Source: Spizellomyces punctatus DAOM BR117 (lineage: Eukaryota > Chytridiomycota > Chytridiomycetes > Spizellomycetales > Spizellomycetaceae). From it: a stretch of 64,000 nt of DNA. Positions within the stretch are counted from its first letter, which is position 1. Every line of letters begins with the position of its first letter. The notes beneath the pieces were generated by a model. It was not told the origin of the DNA and searched no databases. It saw only the letters and a list, made by a program, of their open reading frames with translations. The DNA lies in assembly GCF_000182565.1 (NCBI RefSeq), contig NW_015971552.1, forward strand, positions 183,353 to 247,352, given 5' to 3'. The position numbers and the translations under genes are program-made. This document shows, piece after piece, positions 1 to 11,966 of the stretch.

Positions 1-1066
1 AGAGCGGTATTGCAAGCCATTCTTCGCTATTGACTAGTTAATCGAAGTTTCCGACTCATAGCTCCCAGTAGCTCATAACAATCTTGGGTTGGATGCTGCT
101 TTGAGACACCTGACGTCAAGCTAAACCGATATTGATGCCTTTCGAGAAAGTCAGAAATGGTCCACCGGTTCTAGGGGCTCGATGACAAAGTAGTAATTTC
201 CGGTTGCGGTGTTTCCTGTCCCCTTTAGGTACTGGATCGAAACGAACTTTATTTGCCAGCCCAGCAGGGTGAGTGGCATCTAAAAGTCGGAGGGTGGCCC
301 ATTCCACCTATACCGGTTAGCGTAAGTTGAATACAAAAGTGTATTCAACTGGAGTACCAATTTTGTTGAGGGGGTTAAGTTTAATTATGCAGTTGCTTCC
401 AAAACCGTACCGTTTCCGTTACTTATCACGAAAATGCCGATCTTCACAGAGGTGACTTCAGCCTCGCAGCTTTGGAATCACGATCAATGACAAACTACCT
501 GTAGAACAATATTGCTTACCTTACCGCAAGTAAGCAGGGACGGAAATGCGCAAGTATACACGTTCGGATCTTCTTTAAAAAATCAATTCCGTTAGTTGAC
601 TGGTGCTCCAAACATGACAGTCTTTCCAAATAGGATATTATTGGGGGAGAAGAAAAGTTAATAGCAAGCGATTCGCTACGCATTTTCCATAAGCGCAATA
701 CAACGATTCGGGCGGTCTTTGCAGAGGCGGAATGGCCGTTGCGCACAAAGACAGCATGTAGAGTGGTGCATCGTCCATAAGCCCACTTGAATTCAGATGA
801 GCCGCGATTTTAGTGAGTTGCACCACACATTCGCGAATTCTTACGAGGCCCATCTTCGCCACTTCTGGCGTGATGAGCAGGGGCTACGAGAAAAATGGAC
901 CTAAAGAAGTCAACGGTACTCCCGAAAAGAGGAAAGTACAATAACGTTGATTCAAGATAAGCATATGCTGACTATATATATTTAGTTCCTATTCAGTTGA
1001 GAATGCAGTCAGCCTTTACTGCTACTCGCATTTGGCCAGTGGTCAGTAATTCGCTCACCTAAGACT
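1..1066. other. Region without a confident gene
   Basis: I see no complete gene here. On the minus strand, 151-279 reads as an ATG-started 42-codon frame ending in a stop and preceded by TTTTAG. It could be the last exon of an otherwise unrecognisable gene. Also on the minus strand, 516-862 holds two overlapping open frames with ordinary amino-acid composition but no ATG-led complete model and no family I recognise. These may be remnants of a decayed gene. Confidence 0.4.
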
Positions 1067-2565
<1,499 letters not shown>

Positions 2566-2919
2566 TCAACTAGGCTTTGATTGCCCACCAAAATCGCTAC
2601 GGATTGGGAGTAAATGCGGGTTGAATCTTGGACAAAGAAGCAACTCTGAGCATTCTTTCTCCTGAGATGCCCACGTTATTCCTGTATCAGTGGCCCGCAA
2701 TGCCTAATTGCTTGCTCGACCACACGCTGAACTGCCAGCGTGAGGTTCTGATCATTGCGGAAAAATAATCTGGAATATGTCGGGTGGCTTCTTGCGTCCT
2801 ACAGAGGCTACTCATAATTGCAGCCAGTACATGTTAATAGGTGTTCCTTGTCATCTCCAATGCTGCTGGGAGTGAAGCATTCCATCACAACGACGGCTGC
2901 TTGGTCACGTGCCGGTTCC

Positions 2920-2937
2920 TTAGGGTTAGGGTTAAGG
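2920..2937. repeat. Interstitial telomere-like repeat
   Basis: Two perfect TTAGGG units are followed by a degenerate TTAAGG, lying about 85 bases upstream of the METTL24-like start codon. Confidence 0.6.
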
Positions 2938-3021
2938 CGTGTGAAAAATGTTCAAGATTCAAATGTAGCCGTCATATGTTATAAAAAAACAATCCCATCC
3001 TATATATGTCTTTCCGGAACG

Positions 3022-4131
3022 ATGAAATTTCAGGCAAACGTCAGCTCGCGGAAAGGCCTCATCTTTGGTCTCACATTTCTTGGACTCTTGGCCTTTGCCA
3101 GTATTCCCCATTCCTTTCATCACCTTCGATCAGTCAGAGAGGACACATTTTGTGGACCCGCCGTATGGGCAATTAACGACGAAAGCGCCGTCTGCAATGC
3201 GGCAAGCCAGGCAGCTATTCGGCAACTTGCGGTAACTGTATCCAAGCTGGCTGCTCCTGCAAAGATTGAGCATGCATGTGAGATCAAGAGGTTCGGCAGT
3301 GGTTGGGGAGGTGTGTATCTGCTTGTTAAATATATGGGGGTGAATGGGTCCTAAGGTCATGCTTGGCACTCCAGAACACCAGCTTTGTAATAAACCTCCG
3401 AGTGCCCAGTCTGGATGCGTATTTTACTCGTTCGGCATTGATCAAGACTACAGCTTCGACCTACACCTGTCAAAGGATTGGAACTGTCGTGGCTGTCAGT
3501 GAGCTCATTCAACGTTATATTGGGAGCCACATACTAACGAATATCTCTACAGTTATGTTGGACCCGACGGTCGCCCACCCAGCAAGAATTGGTAACAATC
3601 TCTACTTTTTCTCGATTGGTGCCACGTTACTGCAGGAGAAGGATTTAGGAGGGGCAGGATCTGCCATGAGGGGAACCGCTGCTAATAAATGGCAAATCAC
3701 ATCGCTGCCTGAATTGAAGCGGTGGCTTGGGCACAAGCATATTAATGTGCTTAAAATGGACTGTGAAGGGTGTACGTTGATAATTGTTCGTTTGCGCGTT
3801 CCCTGATTCTATCCCTAAGGTTCACTCTCTCCCAGGCGAGTATGCGCTAGCTAGGGACATAGCAAAGCAAGATCCTACCTTTTTCCACAATGTCGATCAG
3901 CTGGCCATCGAAATTCACATTTCAAAAGCCTGGATCAAAACGGATCGTCATCTGCACTACTTGGGACTTCTCTACCATATGCTGAAAGTCGCTGGACTCC
4001 ACCTTATTTCTTCGGACATTACGCCTTGTATGGCTGTAGATGAGGCACCGGGATGTCCAGAGTTTCTTGTAGAAGCAGGTTATCCGTGTGGGCCAAAAAA
4101 AATGTGCCACAACTACTTGTTTAGCAGATAG
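3022..4131 (+). CDS. Membrane-anchored METTL24-like methyltransferase (Methyltransf_22 family)
   Basis: A type II membrane protein of about 290 residues. A short basic N-terminus precedes one hydrophobic helix (about residues 13-32), then a lumenal domain of the Methyltransf_22/METTL24 family. Hallmarks are VFYSFGIDQDYSF (expected glycine-rich SAM loop), LDPTVAHP, and the acidic motif KMDCEGCEY followed by LAIEIH. Introns after codon phase 1 (3311-3374, one near 3490-3551, one near 3771-3837) restore a continuous frame; GC-rich donors such as GTGTGT and GTACGT are used. The C-terminus is cysteine-rich (CGPKKMC), consistent with a secretory-pathway location. The substrate of this family is unknown to me. 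FkbM-type methyltransferases share the E-G-C/A-E motif and are the main alternative. The start is the ATG immediately before the membrane segment. Confidence 0.8.
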
Positions 4132-4943
4132 AGATAGATAGATGGAATAGTGATAGGATACACATTTTTCCCCATTAATATCACGTGGTGATTAAATTCA
4201 TCTTAAGCAACCGATTACAGCTGGACTGAAGCATACAGTGGCCGACTCGTTTGAGATGTGACTTTGGGACCGACACTCACTAGTATGCTTTGCAGAGCGC
4301 ACAGCATCCGGTAGACGATGAATGGAGCTACGGAATCAGCATTGGGGGCCTCGCCTCAATTGAGAATGTGCAAAACGCGAAAACTACAATCGGCGAGAGC
4401 GGTCGTTTCTGCCAAAGAACATGGCCTGCGTTTCCTTGATTTACGATCTTGTCTTGCATACAAACATCACTGCCTTGTGGCGAAGAATCTGAACGACGGT
4501 TTCAAACTTGCAATAGTCGATGCATCCAAATGGGCTGTGAGGCATCATCGTTTGGAATCCTCACCGCTCATAAAGTGTGTGCTGCGCCTCCCGTTAAATC
4601 AGGCATAGCCACGAAAGTCGAGGGCTGAGTCAAGAAAACAGCCGTCCGAAATCACGTCCGAACGCAAGGGACACAACTTGTACTCCATCAACAAACGACT
4701 ACAACCGCATTTTCATCCCCCTTCCCTTCTTCCTTGGACTCAGCCCACGAGAAGAAACAGTTTTGCCATTTTACTCAGCAAGCAGGAAAGGAGGTGAAAT
4801 CCCATAGCAACAAACCAACACACACAGACAATCTGCTTTGGGGTTGCTGTGCAAAAAGGCAAAAAAAAAATGTTCACAGGAAGGGGGGCGGATTATTGGG
4901 GCTTGGCCTTTCCCCCCACCACCCCTTTGTCCTTCTGGGTTTC
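4132..4943. other. Intergenic region upstream of the Tyr-rich protein
   Basis: I see no supported gene in these 800 bases. A 96-codon + frame at 4318-4608 has no recognisable features. The distal part probably carries regulatory DNA for the strongly promoter-like element that follows. Confidence 0.4.
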
Positions 4944-4950
4944 TATAAAA
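4944..4950 (+). promoter_or_regulatory. TATA box of the Tyr-rich secreted protein gene
   Basis: TATAAAA lies 142 bases before the ATG at 5086. It is followed by a CA/CT-rich leader (about 4990-5070) ending in a pyrimidine tract. A TATA box plus a pyrimidine-rich leader is typical of highly expressed fungal genes. Confidence 0.65.
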
Positions 4951-5085
4951 GCAACGCTGCCTTTGGTTCCTTCCCATTTCAGTACACAGCAGCAGTAGCA
5001 GTAGCAACAGCAACACACACACACAACAACAAATCATCCCTTCTCTCCTCCTCCTCTTCACCCCTCCCAAACCTATAACACAATC

Positions 5086-6377
5086 ATGCGTGCTATTCTC
5101 GCCGCCGCCCTTCTCGCCACCGCCGTATCGGCTGCGCCATCCCGCTACTCGTCCAACAACTACGGCTACCAAGAGCACTACGAGCCATGCAAACATGCTG
5201 TATGTATTGGACTGTCAGATGCAATCAGTGCTTGCTATCATTGCTGACATTATTGTGGTTTCATTAGCAAAAGCAGACTTGGTGGGACAATAATGGTGTA
5301 GAGTACGGATGGGACAACTACGCCAACAAGGCTTGCTTGGTCGTCAAGGAGCACAATTACTACAACGACTATAAGCAGGACTACCACAACGATTACAAGC
5401 ACAATGAGTACAAGAACGATTACAAGAACGATTACAAGAACGACTACAAGAACGACTACAAGAACGACTACAAGTCGCACAACTCGTACTTTGCACCCGC
5501 CGTTCGTCCCTACTACGCTGCACCATACGCGGCCAACAGCTACGAGTCTTACTGCGATGCCAAATACCAGGACAAGAGCTACAACGAGTGCAATGAGTCT
5601 TACGAATACGCCAAGAAGAACTACTGCAAACAGTACGGTTCCAGCGGAACCAAGCACGGTGATTGTATCACGGAGCTTTCCAAGAAGAAGGACGAGTGCG
5701 TCAAGTCGATTGACCACCACAAGTCTTACTGCTGGGACAAAAAGTACCTTCCAGAGGGAGGTTACTACGAGACTCCCAAGAACGACTATTACGAAGAACC
5801 CAAGAAGGATTACTACGAGGAACCCAAGAAGGACTACTACGAAGAGCCCAAGAAGGATTACTACGAAGAGCCCAAGAAGGACTACTACGAAGCTCCCAAG
5901 AACGACTACAAACAGGACTACTACGAGGCCCCAAAGAGTTCTTACCTGCGCCACCCTGCTGCATACGAGCAACCTAAGCAGGACTACTACAAGCCTGAAA
6001 ACCAATACTACGAAGCCCCCAAGCAGTCTTACTACGAAGAGCCCAAGAAGGACTACTACGAAGAACCCAAGAAGGACTACTACGAAGAGCCCAAGAAGGA
6101 CTACTACGAGGCGCCCAAGAAGGACTACTACGAGGCGCCCAAGAAGGACTACTACGAGGCGCCCAAGCAACACTACGAGGGCGGCAAGACCTACGACTGC
6201 TCTAGCGCCAAACATTACTTCGACTCTACGGGCTCCCCTACTTTGAAGCAATGCGCATCCCTTGCTTGCAGCCCTGGCCAGACTTCCGACTACATCCAGC
6301 GTGCATTATACCAATGCTATGCACTTGAACAGGCTGCCAAGCGCAACAACGGTGGCTACCTTCCCAAGGGATGGTAA
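5086..6377 (+). CDS. Secreted tyrosine-rich repeat protein
   Basis: A predicted extracellular protein of about 407 residues with a clear signal peptide (MRAILAAALLATAVSAAP). One 68-nt intron (5200-5267) separates a 38-codon first exon from the rest. The mature protein starts with a Cys-containing segment (WWDNNGVEYGW), then five KNDY repeats, a six-cysteine spacer (residues about 125-190), and two blocks of an 8-residue repeat of the form YYEEPKKD or YYEAPKKD. It closes with another Cys-containing domain (CSSAKHYF to the C-terminus). Tyr, Lys, Asp and Glu dominate. No family is recognised. By composition it could be a wall-associated or adhesive matrix protein, with tyrosines available for cross-linking, but that is inference. 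A long open frame on the opposite strand is a by-product of the repeats. Confidence 0.88.
5412..5471 (+). repeat. Five 12-nt tandem repeats encoding KNDY
   Basis: Five near-identical copies of a 12-nt unit encode KNDY inside the Tyr-rich secreted protein. Third-base changes (gat/gac) are the only visible differences. Confidence 0.85.
5761..6180 (+). repeat. Two blocks of 24-nt tandem repeats encoding YYE(E/A)PKKD
   Basis: Block one (about 5761-5900) and block two (about 6004-6180) hold several 24-nt units each, separated by a unique, more proline- and leucine-containing spacer. Copies differ mainly at synonymous sites and at one E/A position, suggesting unequal exchange with purifying selection on the protein. 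Confidence 0.85.
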
Positions 6378-6752
6378 ATAGGTTATTCTGCTGAGCGAGA
6401 TGCAAGGGTGGATGTAAATACTGTTGGATAACCGGTTAGTGGATCTTATGTAAAGTGGGTCGTGCTTTGGGCAAGCTAGAGTGTCGGCTAGTGAAGTTAG
6501 ACATGAAGTGGACGGACATTGGAGGAAATGGCTCTTTCTGTGTTATTGTTCTCTACCACTGTTGTAAAGTGGCCCAATGTTGGAAAGTTTCCAAATACAC
6601 ATTCTTTTTTCTATTTGAACATATTGCGCAACCAACACTAGAGTATGCTTCATCCTGTGACAACGAGCTGCGATTATAAGGTTTGTGCCGGAAGTCTCCT
6701 GGCATGCTTTAATTTCCTTCATACCAATTCTACATGGATTGGAAACAACATC

Positions 6753-7864
6753 CTACAAGTCGGGCCACCCATATGACTCGTTATTCTCAACACATATTGC
6801 GCCGAGACCCGAATCCCCAACATACTTTTCTGGTCCCAAATCCTCAATCTTATATCCGCCCTTGTAGACACCAGTACCGTTCAAGTCCCATTGCGGAAAG
6901 TATCGTCCTTCACTCATGCCCAAAGGTGTTCTCCGGGAAACTCGTATCCTTGGTAGCATCAGCCATCCTACGAAAATCCCATGTAGCTTGGCAATGCCGC
7001 GAACAAATGATTTGTAGATTGGATTTGGTTCTGGGAATCCCATGGCGACTCGAAGTCGCTTATCGCATAGGGAATGAAGTGCGGGGCGAATAACCGGCTG
7101 AAGAAAGCGCGGGTACCGGTTTAAAAAGAGTTTGAATGTAGCATTGGCGAGGATGACGTTGCGTGGTAGAGGATGCATATATTTAGTCTCATATTCTTCC
7201 ACCAATCTTTCCATTTCATTGTAGGAATGCGGCATGTGTTGGAGACCCATTTTGATCCCGATTTGGGTCCAATACCTATATGTCGCCTGGACGAAGGAGA
7301 TACTTGAGTATGCAGCCTTTTTGGGCTTCGGTTTAAAAAACTATTGGTTACCTCCTTCTCAACTTCGTCCAACCCTCTCCATCCGTATTTGCTAACCCAT
7401 GTTGCCGGCTGTGTAATGAACAGCGCAAGAGTATAGACAAAATCCGTGTTATCAATTGTGTATTTGCCATGTAAATAGTTCATTCTTTTCAATGCCAGCA
7501 CCGCTCGATCTGTGTCCAATATATTCTCTGTAAATTCCCTGATAAGAAGCTCAGTGTCATCGTACCGCCGCGGACACCTATGCACAAGTTCTCCCGTCGC
7601 GATTAGCAATTTATTTGCTTCAACGCCATAGGTTCGAAACAAGGCAAACTCTAAAGCTATTTGGGAAAGGAAGGGCAAGTCTCTGTTTGCAAAGAAGGAG
7701 AGACCTTGGTGGGCCCATTTTATGTCCCGCTTCTCGGGGGGAACCACTTTGAGGGTTCGAAGGTGTTTTCTGACTATGTAGAGGCGGATTAAGCGGACAG
7801 ACGTAATGTATAGGGTGAGTGTGAGAGCAAGACGGCCAAGGAACCCCGAAGAAACAGCCATCAT
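6753..7864 (-). CDS. mpaB / rubber-oxygenase-type (DUF2236) membrane oxygenase
   Basis: A predicted 358-residue haem-type oxygenase of the mpaB/rubber oxygenase (DUF2236) family, whose fungal members are ER-bound. mpaB from Penicillium cleaves a farnesyl side chain during mycophenolic acid synthesis. An N-terminal hydrophobic helix (about residues 10-30) anchors the protein. The region FENILDTDRAVLALKRMN followed by YLHGKY is the family hallmark; its His is the expected haem ligand. The second exon carries YRYWTQIGIKMGL. The two exons (7352-7864 and 6753-7316) join in phase only if a 35-nt GT..AG segment (7317-7351) is removed. This is either an extremely short intron or a frameshift. The start is the first of two adjacent ATGs before the hydrophobic helix. 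The substrate cannot be predicted and no biosynthetic cluster surrounds it. Confidence 0.85.
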
Positions 7865-8216
7865 GTTGACGAATGCCGATGGACCCTGTCGACTTTGGGC
7901 CCACAAAGCCGCAGATAAGCAAACGGCCGTGTGGCTTGTGCTGAGCGCGCGTGCGCAGTCGGCAGCGTCAATCTGCGTTAGCTGACAGTTTTCCAACTGT
8001 AATGTCGATGAAAGAGGAAAAAACAAAAAAAATATATATCAATCACATAGATGTTTGAGCAGATATCCAGCTCTATAAGTAAAATGTCTATACATCGACA
8101 GAAGATGGCAGACAAAGCAACATAAATCAGTCATATTAGAAGCTGGCGCAGATGTACGCAATAACAAATGATGATCCCATATAAAACGCCCTTCAACACC
8201 ACCACCATGCTAGGAT

Positions 8217-9053
8217 CTATTCCTTCACATAATCTGGCACCGACACCGCCGACCAACTACTCTCGGTCCTCGAGAGCACGGAGGCAACATCTTCATCCAC
8301 AGACGGTACATCCGTGAGGGAAACCATGGACTGCCCATCATAGTCCGCTTCGGAAAGGGTTGGTGGGAGACAAGGTGTTGGCTGGATCGTTGGTGATATG
8401 TCCGTACCAACAAAGGAGCTGGTATCTGGCTGTGCGGATGACACATGGAGATTTTGATCGGGCCTGGTTTTACCAGATTCCATAAAGATGCGAATCTGTT
8501 CTTCTTTCCAGCCTAAATCTGCCAGTTCTTGTTGGAGGGCGGAGCGTTTGGAAATCAATTGTTGCTTGAGGGTTTGGATGGAGGATTGGAGTGTGGTTGT
8601 CGAGTCTGTGCTGTCAGAATCTGTATCGCTGTCGGCTTCGTTGGTAGTGTCCGCGGGGGGGTTTAGATTCGATAAATTAAGTCCAGGTTCATGAAAATTG
8701 GTGAAAAGTGGGTGGAGAGAAGGGATGTCATGCTGCACAACAGGCTCGTCAGAGCGCTGCAGTTCTGGCTCCACTTCTTCTTCAAGGTTTCGTACTTTTC
8801 TCTTTCGTAGTTCTACTTCCTCCCTAGAGTTCGAGCCTCCTCTTTCCTCCTCTTCCCGCGGCTTGTCTTCACTCGTCTTTCGCCCGAACCCATTGCGCTC
8901 ATTGCTCCTCGACTCATTTCTAGAATCACCACTCCTCGACTCGTGCCCTGACTCAAACCATTGACTATTCAAACGAATAATCTCTAACCCGACAATAACA
9001 AGAACAGTTACGATACTTCCGGCGCCGAGAGCTGCGAGAAGGCCACGCATCAT
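8217..9053 (-). CDS. Unknown single-pass membrane protein with acidic/basic tail
   Basis: A 278-residue intronless protein of no family I recognise. One N-terminal helix (about residues 4-25, LLAALGAGSIVTVLVIVGLE) is followed by a highly charged Ser/Arg/Glu-rich stretch. Then comes a Ser/Thr/Asp-rich linker and a short predicted helix (about residues 165-200, QTLKQQLISKRSALQQELAD) that looks like a coiled coil ending in DLGWKEEQIR. The rest is disordered. A type I or tail-exposed anchor with a cytosolic adaptor-like tail is plausible. An upstream in-frame ATG-less extension (to 9101) exists; MMRG was chosen because it starts right before the membrane segment. Confidence 0.6.
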   Translation of the reverse strand: MMRGLLAALGAGSIVTVLVIVGLEIIRLNSQWFESGHESRSGDSRNESRSNERNGFGRKTSEDKPREEEERGGSNSREEVELRKRKVRNLEEEVEPELQRSDEPVVQHDIPSLHPLFTNFHEPGLNLSNLNPPADTTNEADSDTDSDSTDSTTTLQSSIQTLKQQLISKRSALQQELADLGWKEEQIRIFMESGKTRPDQNLHVSSAQPDTSSFVGTDISPTIQPTPCLPPTLSEADYDGQSMVSLTDVPSVDEDVASVLSRTESSWSAVSVPDYVKE

Positions 9054-9119
9054 TATATGGTGTGTAAGAGAGGAGCAGGTAGATATTAGCAGAAACGTCA
9101 AGATATGGCGGCGGTGTCT

Positions 9120-9930
9120 GGTGACTCACGTGAAACTATTACGTAAACAAACCCGCAACAATCTCATCCTGTTGACTATGGAGACGGTAAGTCCTCCAAA
9201 TCCAATACACCGTGCCCGATAGGAATCACTTGGTGTTAACAACTCCAAAATTCCAGGCAAGCAGATTCGCCCCCAGTGTACTGGCTTGCAGGCGATCCAA
9301 GTCATTCGAATTCATTCTTTAAAATTCAGGAATATAATGTAAATTTTCTGACGTTGCGAGCATTGGCAGCCCAACTCCAGTGTGTCAAGCAACTGTCGCT
9401 GCAGTCTCAAATATTAGTTCTCCCCATTTTCATCAATCTCCATGTCCATGTTTTACTTTCCGTAGCTTTGCATTGACGGATCGGTTTAATTTTACCCTTC
9501 GGCGTTAACATGAATCGTATGTTTGCATTGCTATTGTTTTCCAGGAACTGGCTCCAGTAGGTTATCGGAATGAATGGCAAACTGAAAATCTGAGATCTAA
9601 ATAACAAATAAATATCCTCGAATTTCCTAATTACAAACCATTCCCTAAATCTGGAACGAATGCGAGATCGGAGCGTAGATCTGCGCGGAATGGGAGACAA
9701 TAGACGCGATTCAGTGCCAGGTGATGATAGCAAACCTTAACGAGAAGCATCAATATTTATATTTAGACCGCGGGTCAGTTGAGCCGGCGCATGGGTCCCG
9801 GAAAGTGTTACTCTGGCGTTTGGATTTCAGGATCATTAGCACTAAAAGGGGCTTTGAGTTGCGTTAGACGTACTCTTGTGTTTTTCCGTCACTTACCTTG
9901 CCCGCGTTCTTTCTCTGAGCTCCGTTTCGT
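9120..9930. other. Intergenic region
   Basis: This lies between the divergently transcribed single-pass membrane protein and the 7TM-like gene. Only short frames without features are present, so it probably holds both promoters. Confidence 0.4.
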
Positions 9931-9933
9931 GCC

Positions 9934-11628
9934 ATGTCAGACTTGAACCAGACCGATGTATTCAATTTGGTATGAATATCATTAGATACTTGCTGCTGTG
10001 GGGGCGGGGCGCATTCGCTAAACTCCTCTTTCAAATGTACCTAGTGGTTCTCACCAGAGTGGTGCGACTGGCGATGTAAGTTCATGCAGTTTCTTTCATG
10101 CGCGGCTGCCAAAGTTTAACTGTTGCTACAGGGCGGATATCAGGATGCAACGATGAATCGCTGTGGAAAATTGTCTACATTGGTACGCTATCCTACCAAC
10201 GTCAGAAGCAGCAAGACTCGAGACTCGCTACTTACGTTGTTTGGATTATCTATTTTAGGCCACACAATTTGGGGACTGTTCGTCATGCGTAAGCCTTTCG
10301 CTCAAACGTACCAAAGTGCACGGAGGCCATATCCCATACTCATCACTTCAATTAGTGTTAGGCATTGCCATTATTACCAGAAAAATTTACTTTAAACTCT
10401 GGAGGAAGGGTGGAAGCTTATTGAAGTTGTTAATGGGGGCTTCAAACCGCGTGCTGCTGAGGTATTCATATTGGCAGCTACCCTGCATATGTTCGGTGAG
10501 TTGGAGTGACATCGTGTCTCTCTATGCCGGAGCTCATGCATTTGATGCTGCTTGTAGGAAGGGTGTTGTACACATCGATTGTTCTTGGAAATGGCTTTAA
10601 ACGGCATTCTGTCATAGAATTTTTCGTAAGTTCACTTTTGACTCAATGTGTCGTGCGCCCTTCTTCTGATCCTTTTGGACGTTAGCATGAATGGCCATGG
10701 ACGGTACTTTACGATGGAGGGGTACTGTTCAACATCGGAATGTAGGGACTAGCAATCATTTCCGTTTATAGACTTATAAGTAACACATCGCAAGCAGCAT
10801 CTACGCAACACCACGGTTTAAAGTGACCCCCGGGGCCAGAGCATCAGGCATCGAGAAAGTTCGTCTCCCAGGGCCCCGAGCGCTCAACCTCATTACGGCA
10901 ATCTACATCGTCATCCCATCGATAACTCTTTCCCTCTTTGCCATTCTCGACGGACACGCCAGGGACAATGGAAACTGGGAGCTAGCAGCAACCTATAATT
11001 CAATCCACTACGCCTTGTGGGGCACATACTGCTGGTCGTTGGCCGCTCTGTCGTCATATTTTGGAGTCAAGTTGACTATGTTGTTGGGGGCAAGTGCCAG
11101 TGGGGCTGTGGAGAAAACGGAGAGCCGCGGGGACTTCAGGAGGGCCATATTAACGGTATTTTATTACTTCTCTGCGTGTTTTGATGCGTCGATTAACTCA
11201 TAATCTTCGCACCAGCTCATCATAACCCTTTCTTGCACAATTGTCATCGAAGTGAGTTTTGCGCTCGTCCTCGTCTTTTACTCCATATTCCGCGAAAGTA
11301 TGCACGTCCATCGATGGGTTTCTATTTGGATCGGACTTGTTTGGATATTAATTACGCCAGCCATGTTGACTCCAATATTTGTTATGGTGGCATATGGGTG
11401 AGTCCATTAGTTTTTTTTCCTGATTCGTCTCGAAATCAAGATCTGATAAAGTCAATCAATAGACTCATCAAAGACAAGCAAGAAAAAATGTCCCGCAATG
11501 CATCCACATCAGCCACATCTGGAAAATCCTCGAATGGGGGCAAATCTTCGGGAGCCCAAGCTTCTGAGGTGACGCCATCGACGGTTGTGGGGAGCCCACC
11601 TACGGACAGAATCATGAGTAGGGTTTAG
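9934..11628 (+). CDS. Multi-pass (7TM-like) membrane protein
   Basis: A gene of about eight exons encoding a multi-pass membrane protein of about 400 residues. Recognisable helices, in order: SILGHTIWGLFVMLLGIAII; VFILAATLHMFGRVLYTSIVL; a segment with HEWPWTVLYDGGVLFNIG; NLITAIYIVIPSITLSLFAI; a region with HYALWGTYCWSLAALSS; LIITLSCTIVIEVSFALVLV; and WIGLVWILITPAMLTPIFVM. A Ser/Gly-rich cytosolic tail (SATSGKSSNGGKSSG) ends the protein. The layout, about seven helices with a hydrophilic tail, suggests a receptor-like protein, but I do not recognise a known GPCR signature. The second half (10823 onward) is secure. The 5' exons (9934-10140) are ambiguous because two reading frames could be spliced in. 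The start is therefore tentative. Confidence 0.65.
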
Positions 11629-11966
11629 GAGTTAAGGAGAGGGATACCATTTAGGATATATAAGACTTTCTTCAGAAAATATACCCTTTTCGCAGCGTAC
11701 ATGTTCTTAGCTCATGAAAGTCTACTATGTAAGTGCTCCAACACCCTTGCAGATGCTTCCCAGCGCAGCGCAACGTCTACTCCTCTTTTTGGTGACGAGG
11801 TCTACTTAATCCTATTGAGAAATTGAGCAATACATCATACTTTGACGAACAATGGGGAACAATTTAATGACTATAATATTGTCAGAATAAATATAATATA
11901 ATCTATGATAATTACAAGTGAGTTTTTCACTGAAGACAATCTTCAACAACACCGAGTATATGCACA

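Noticed and set aside
5250-6251. 333-codon minus-strand open frame opposite the Tyr-rich gene
   Set aside because: It is the reverse reading of a regular codon repeat, is made of Val/Leu runs, and lacks any feature of its own.
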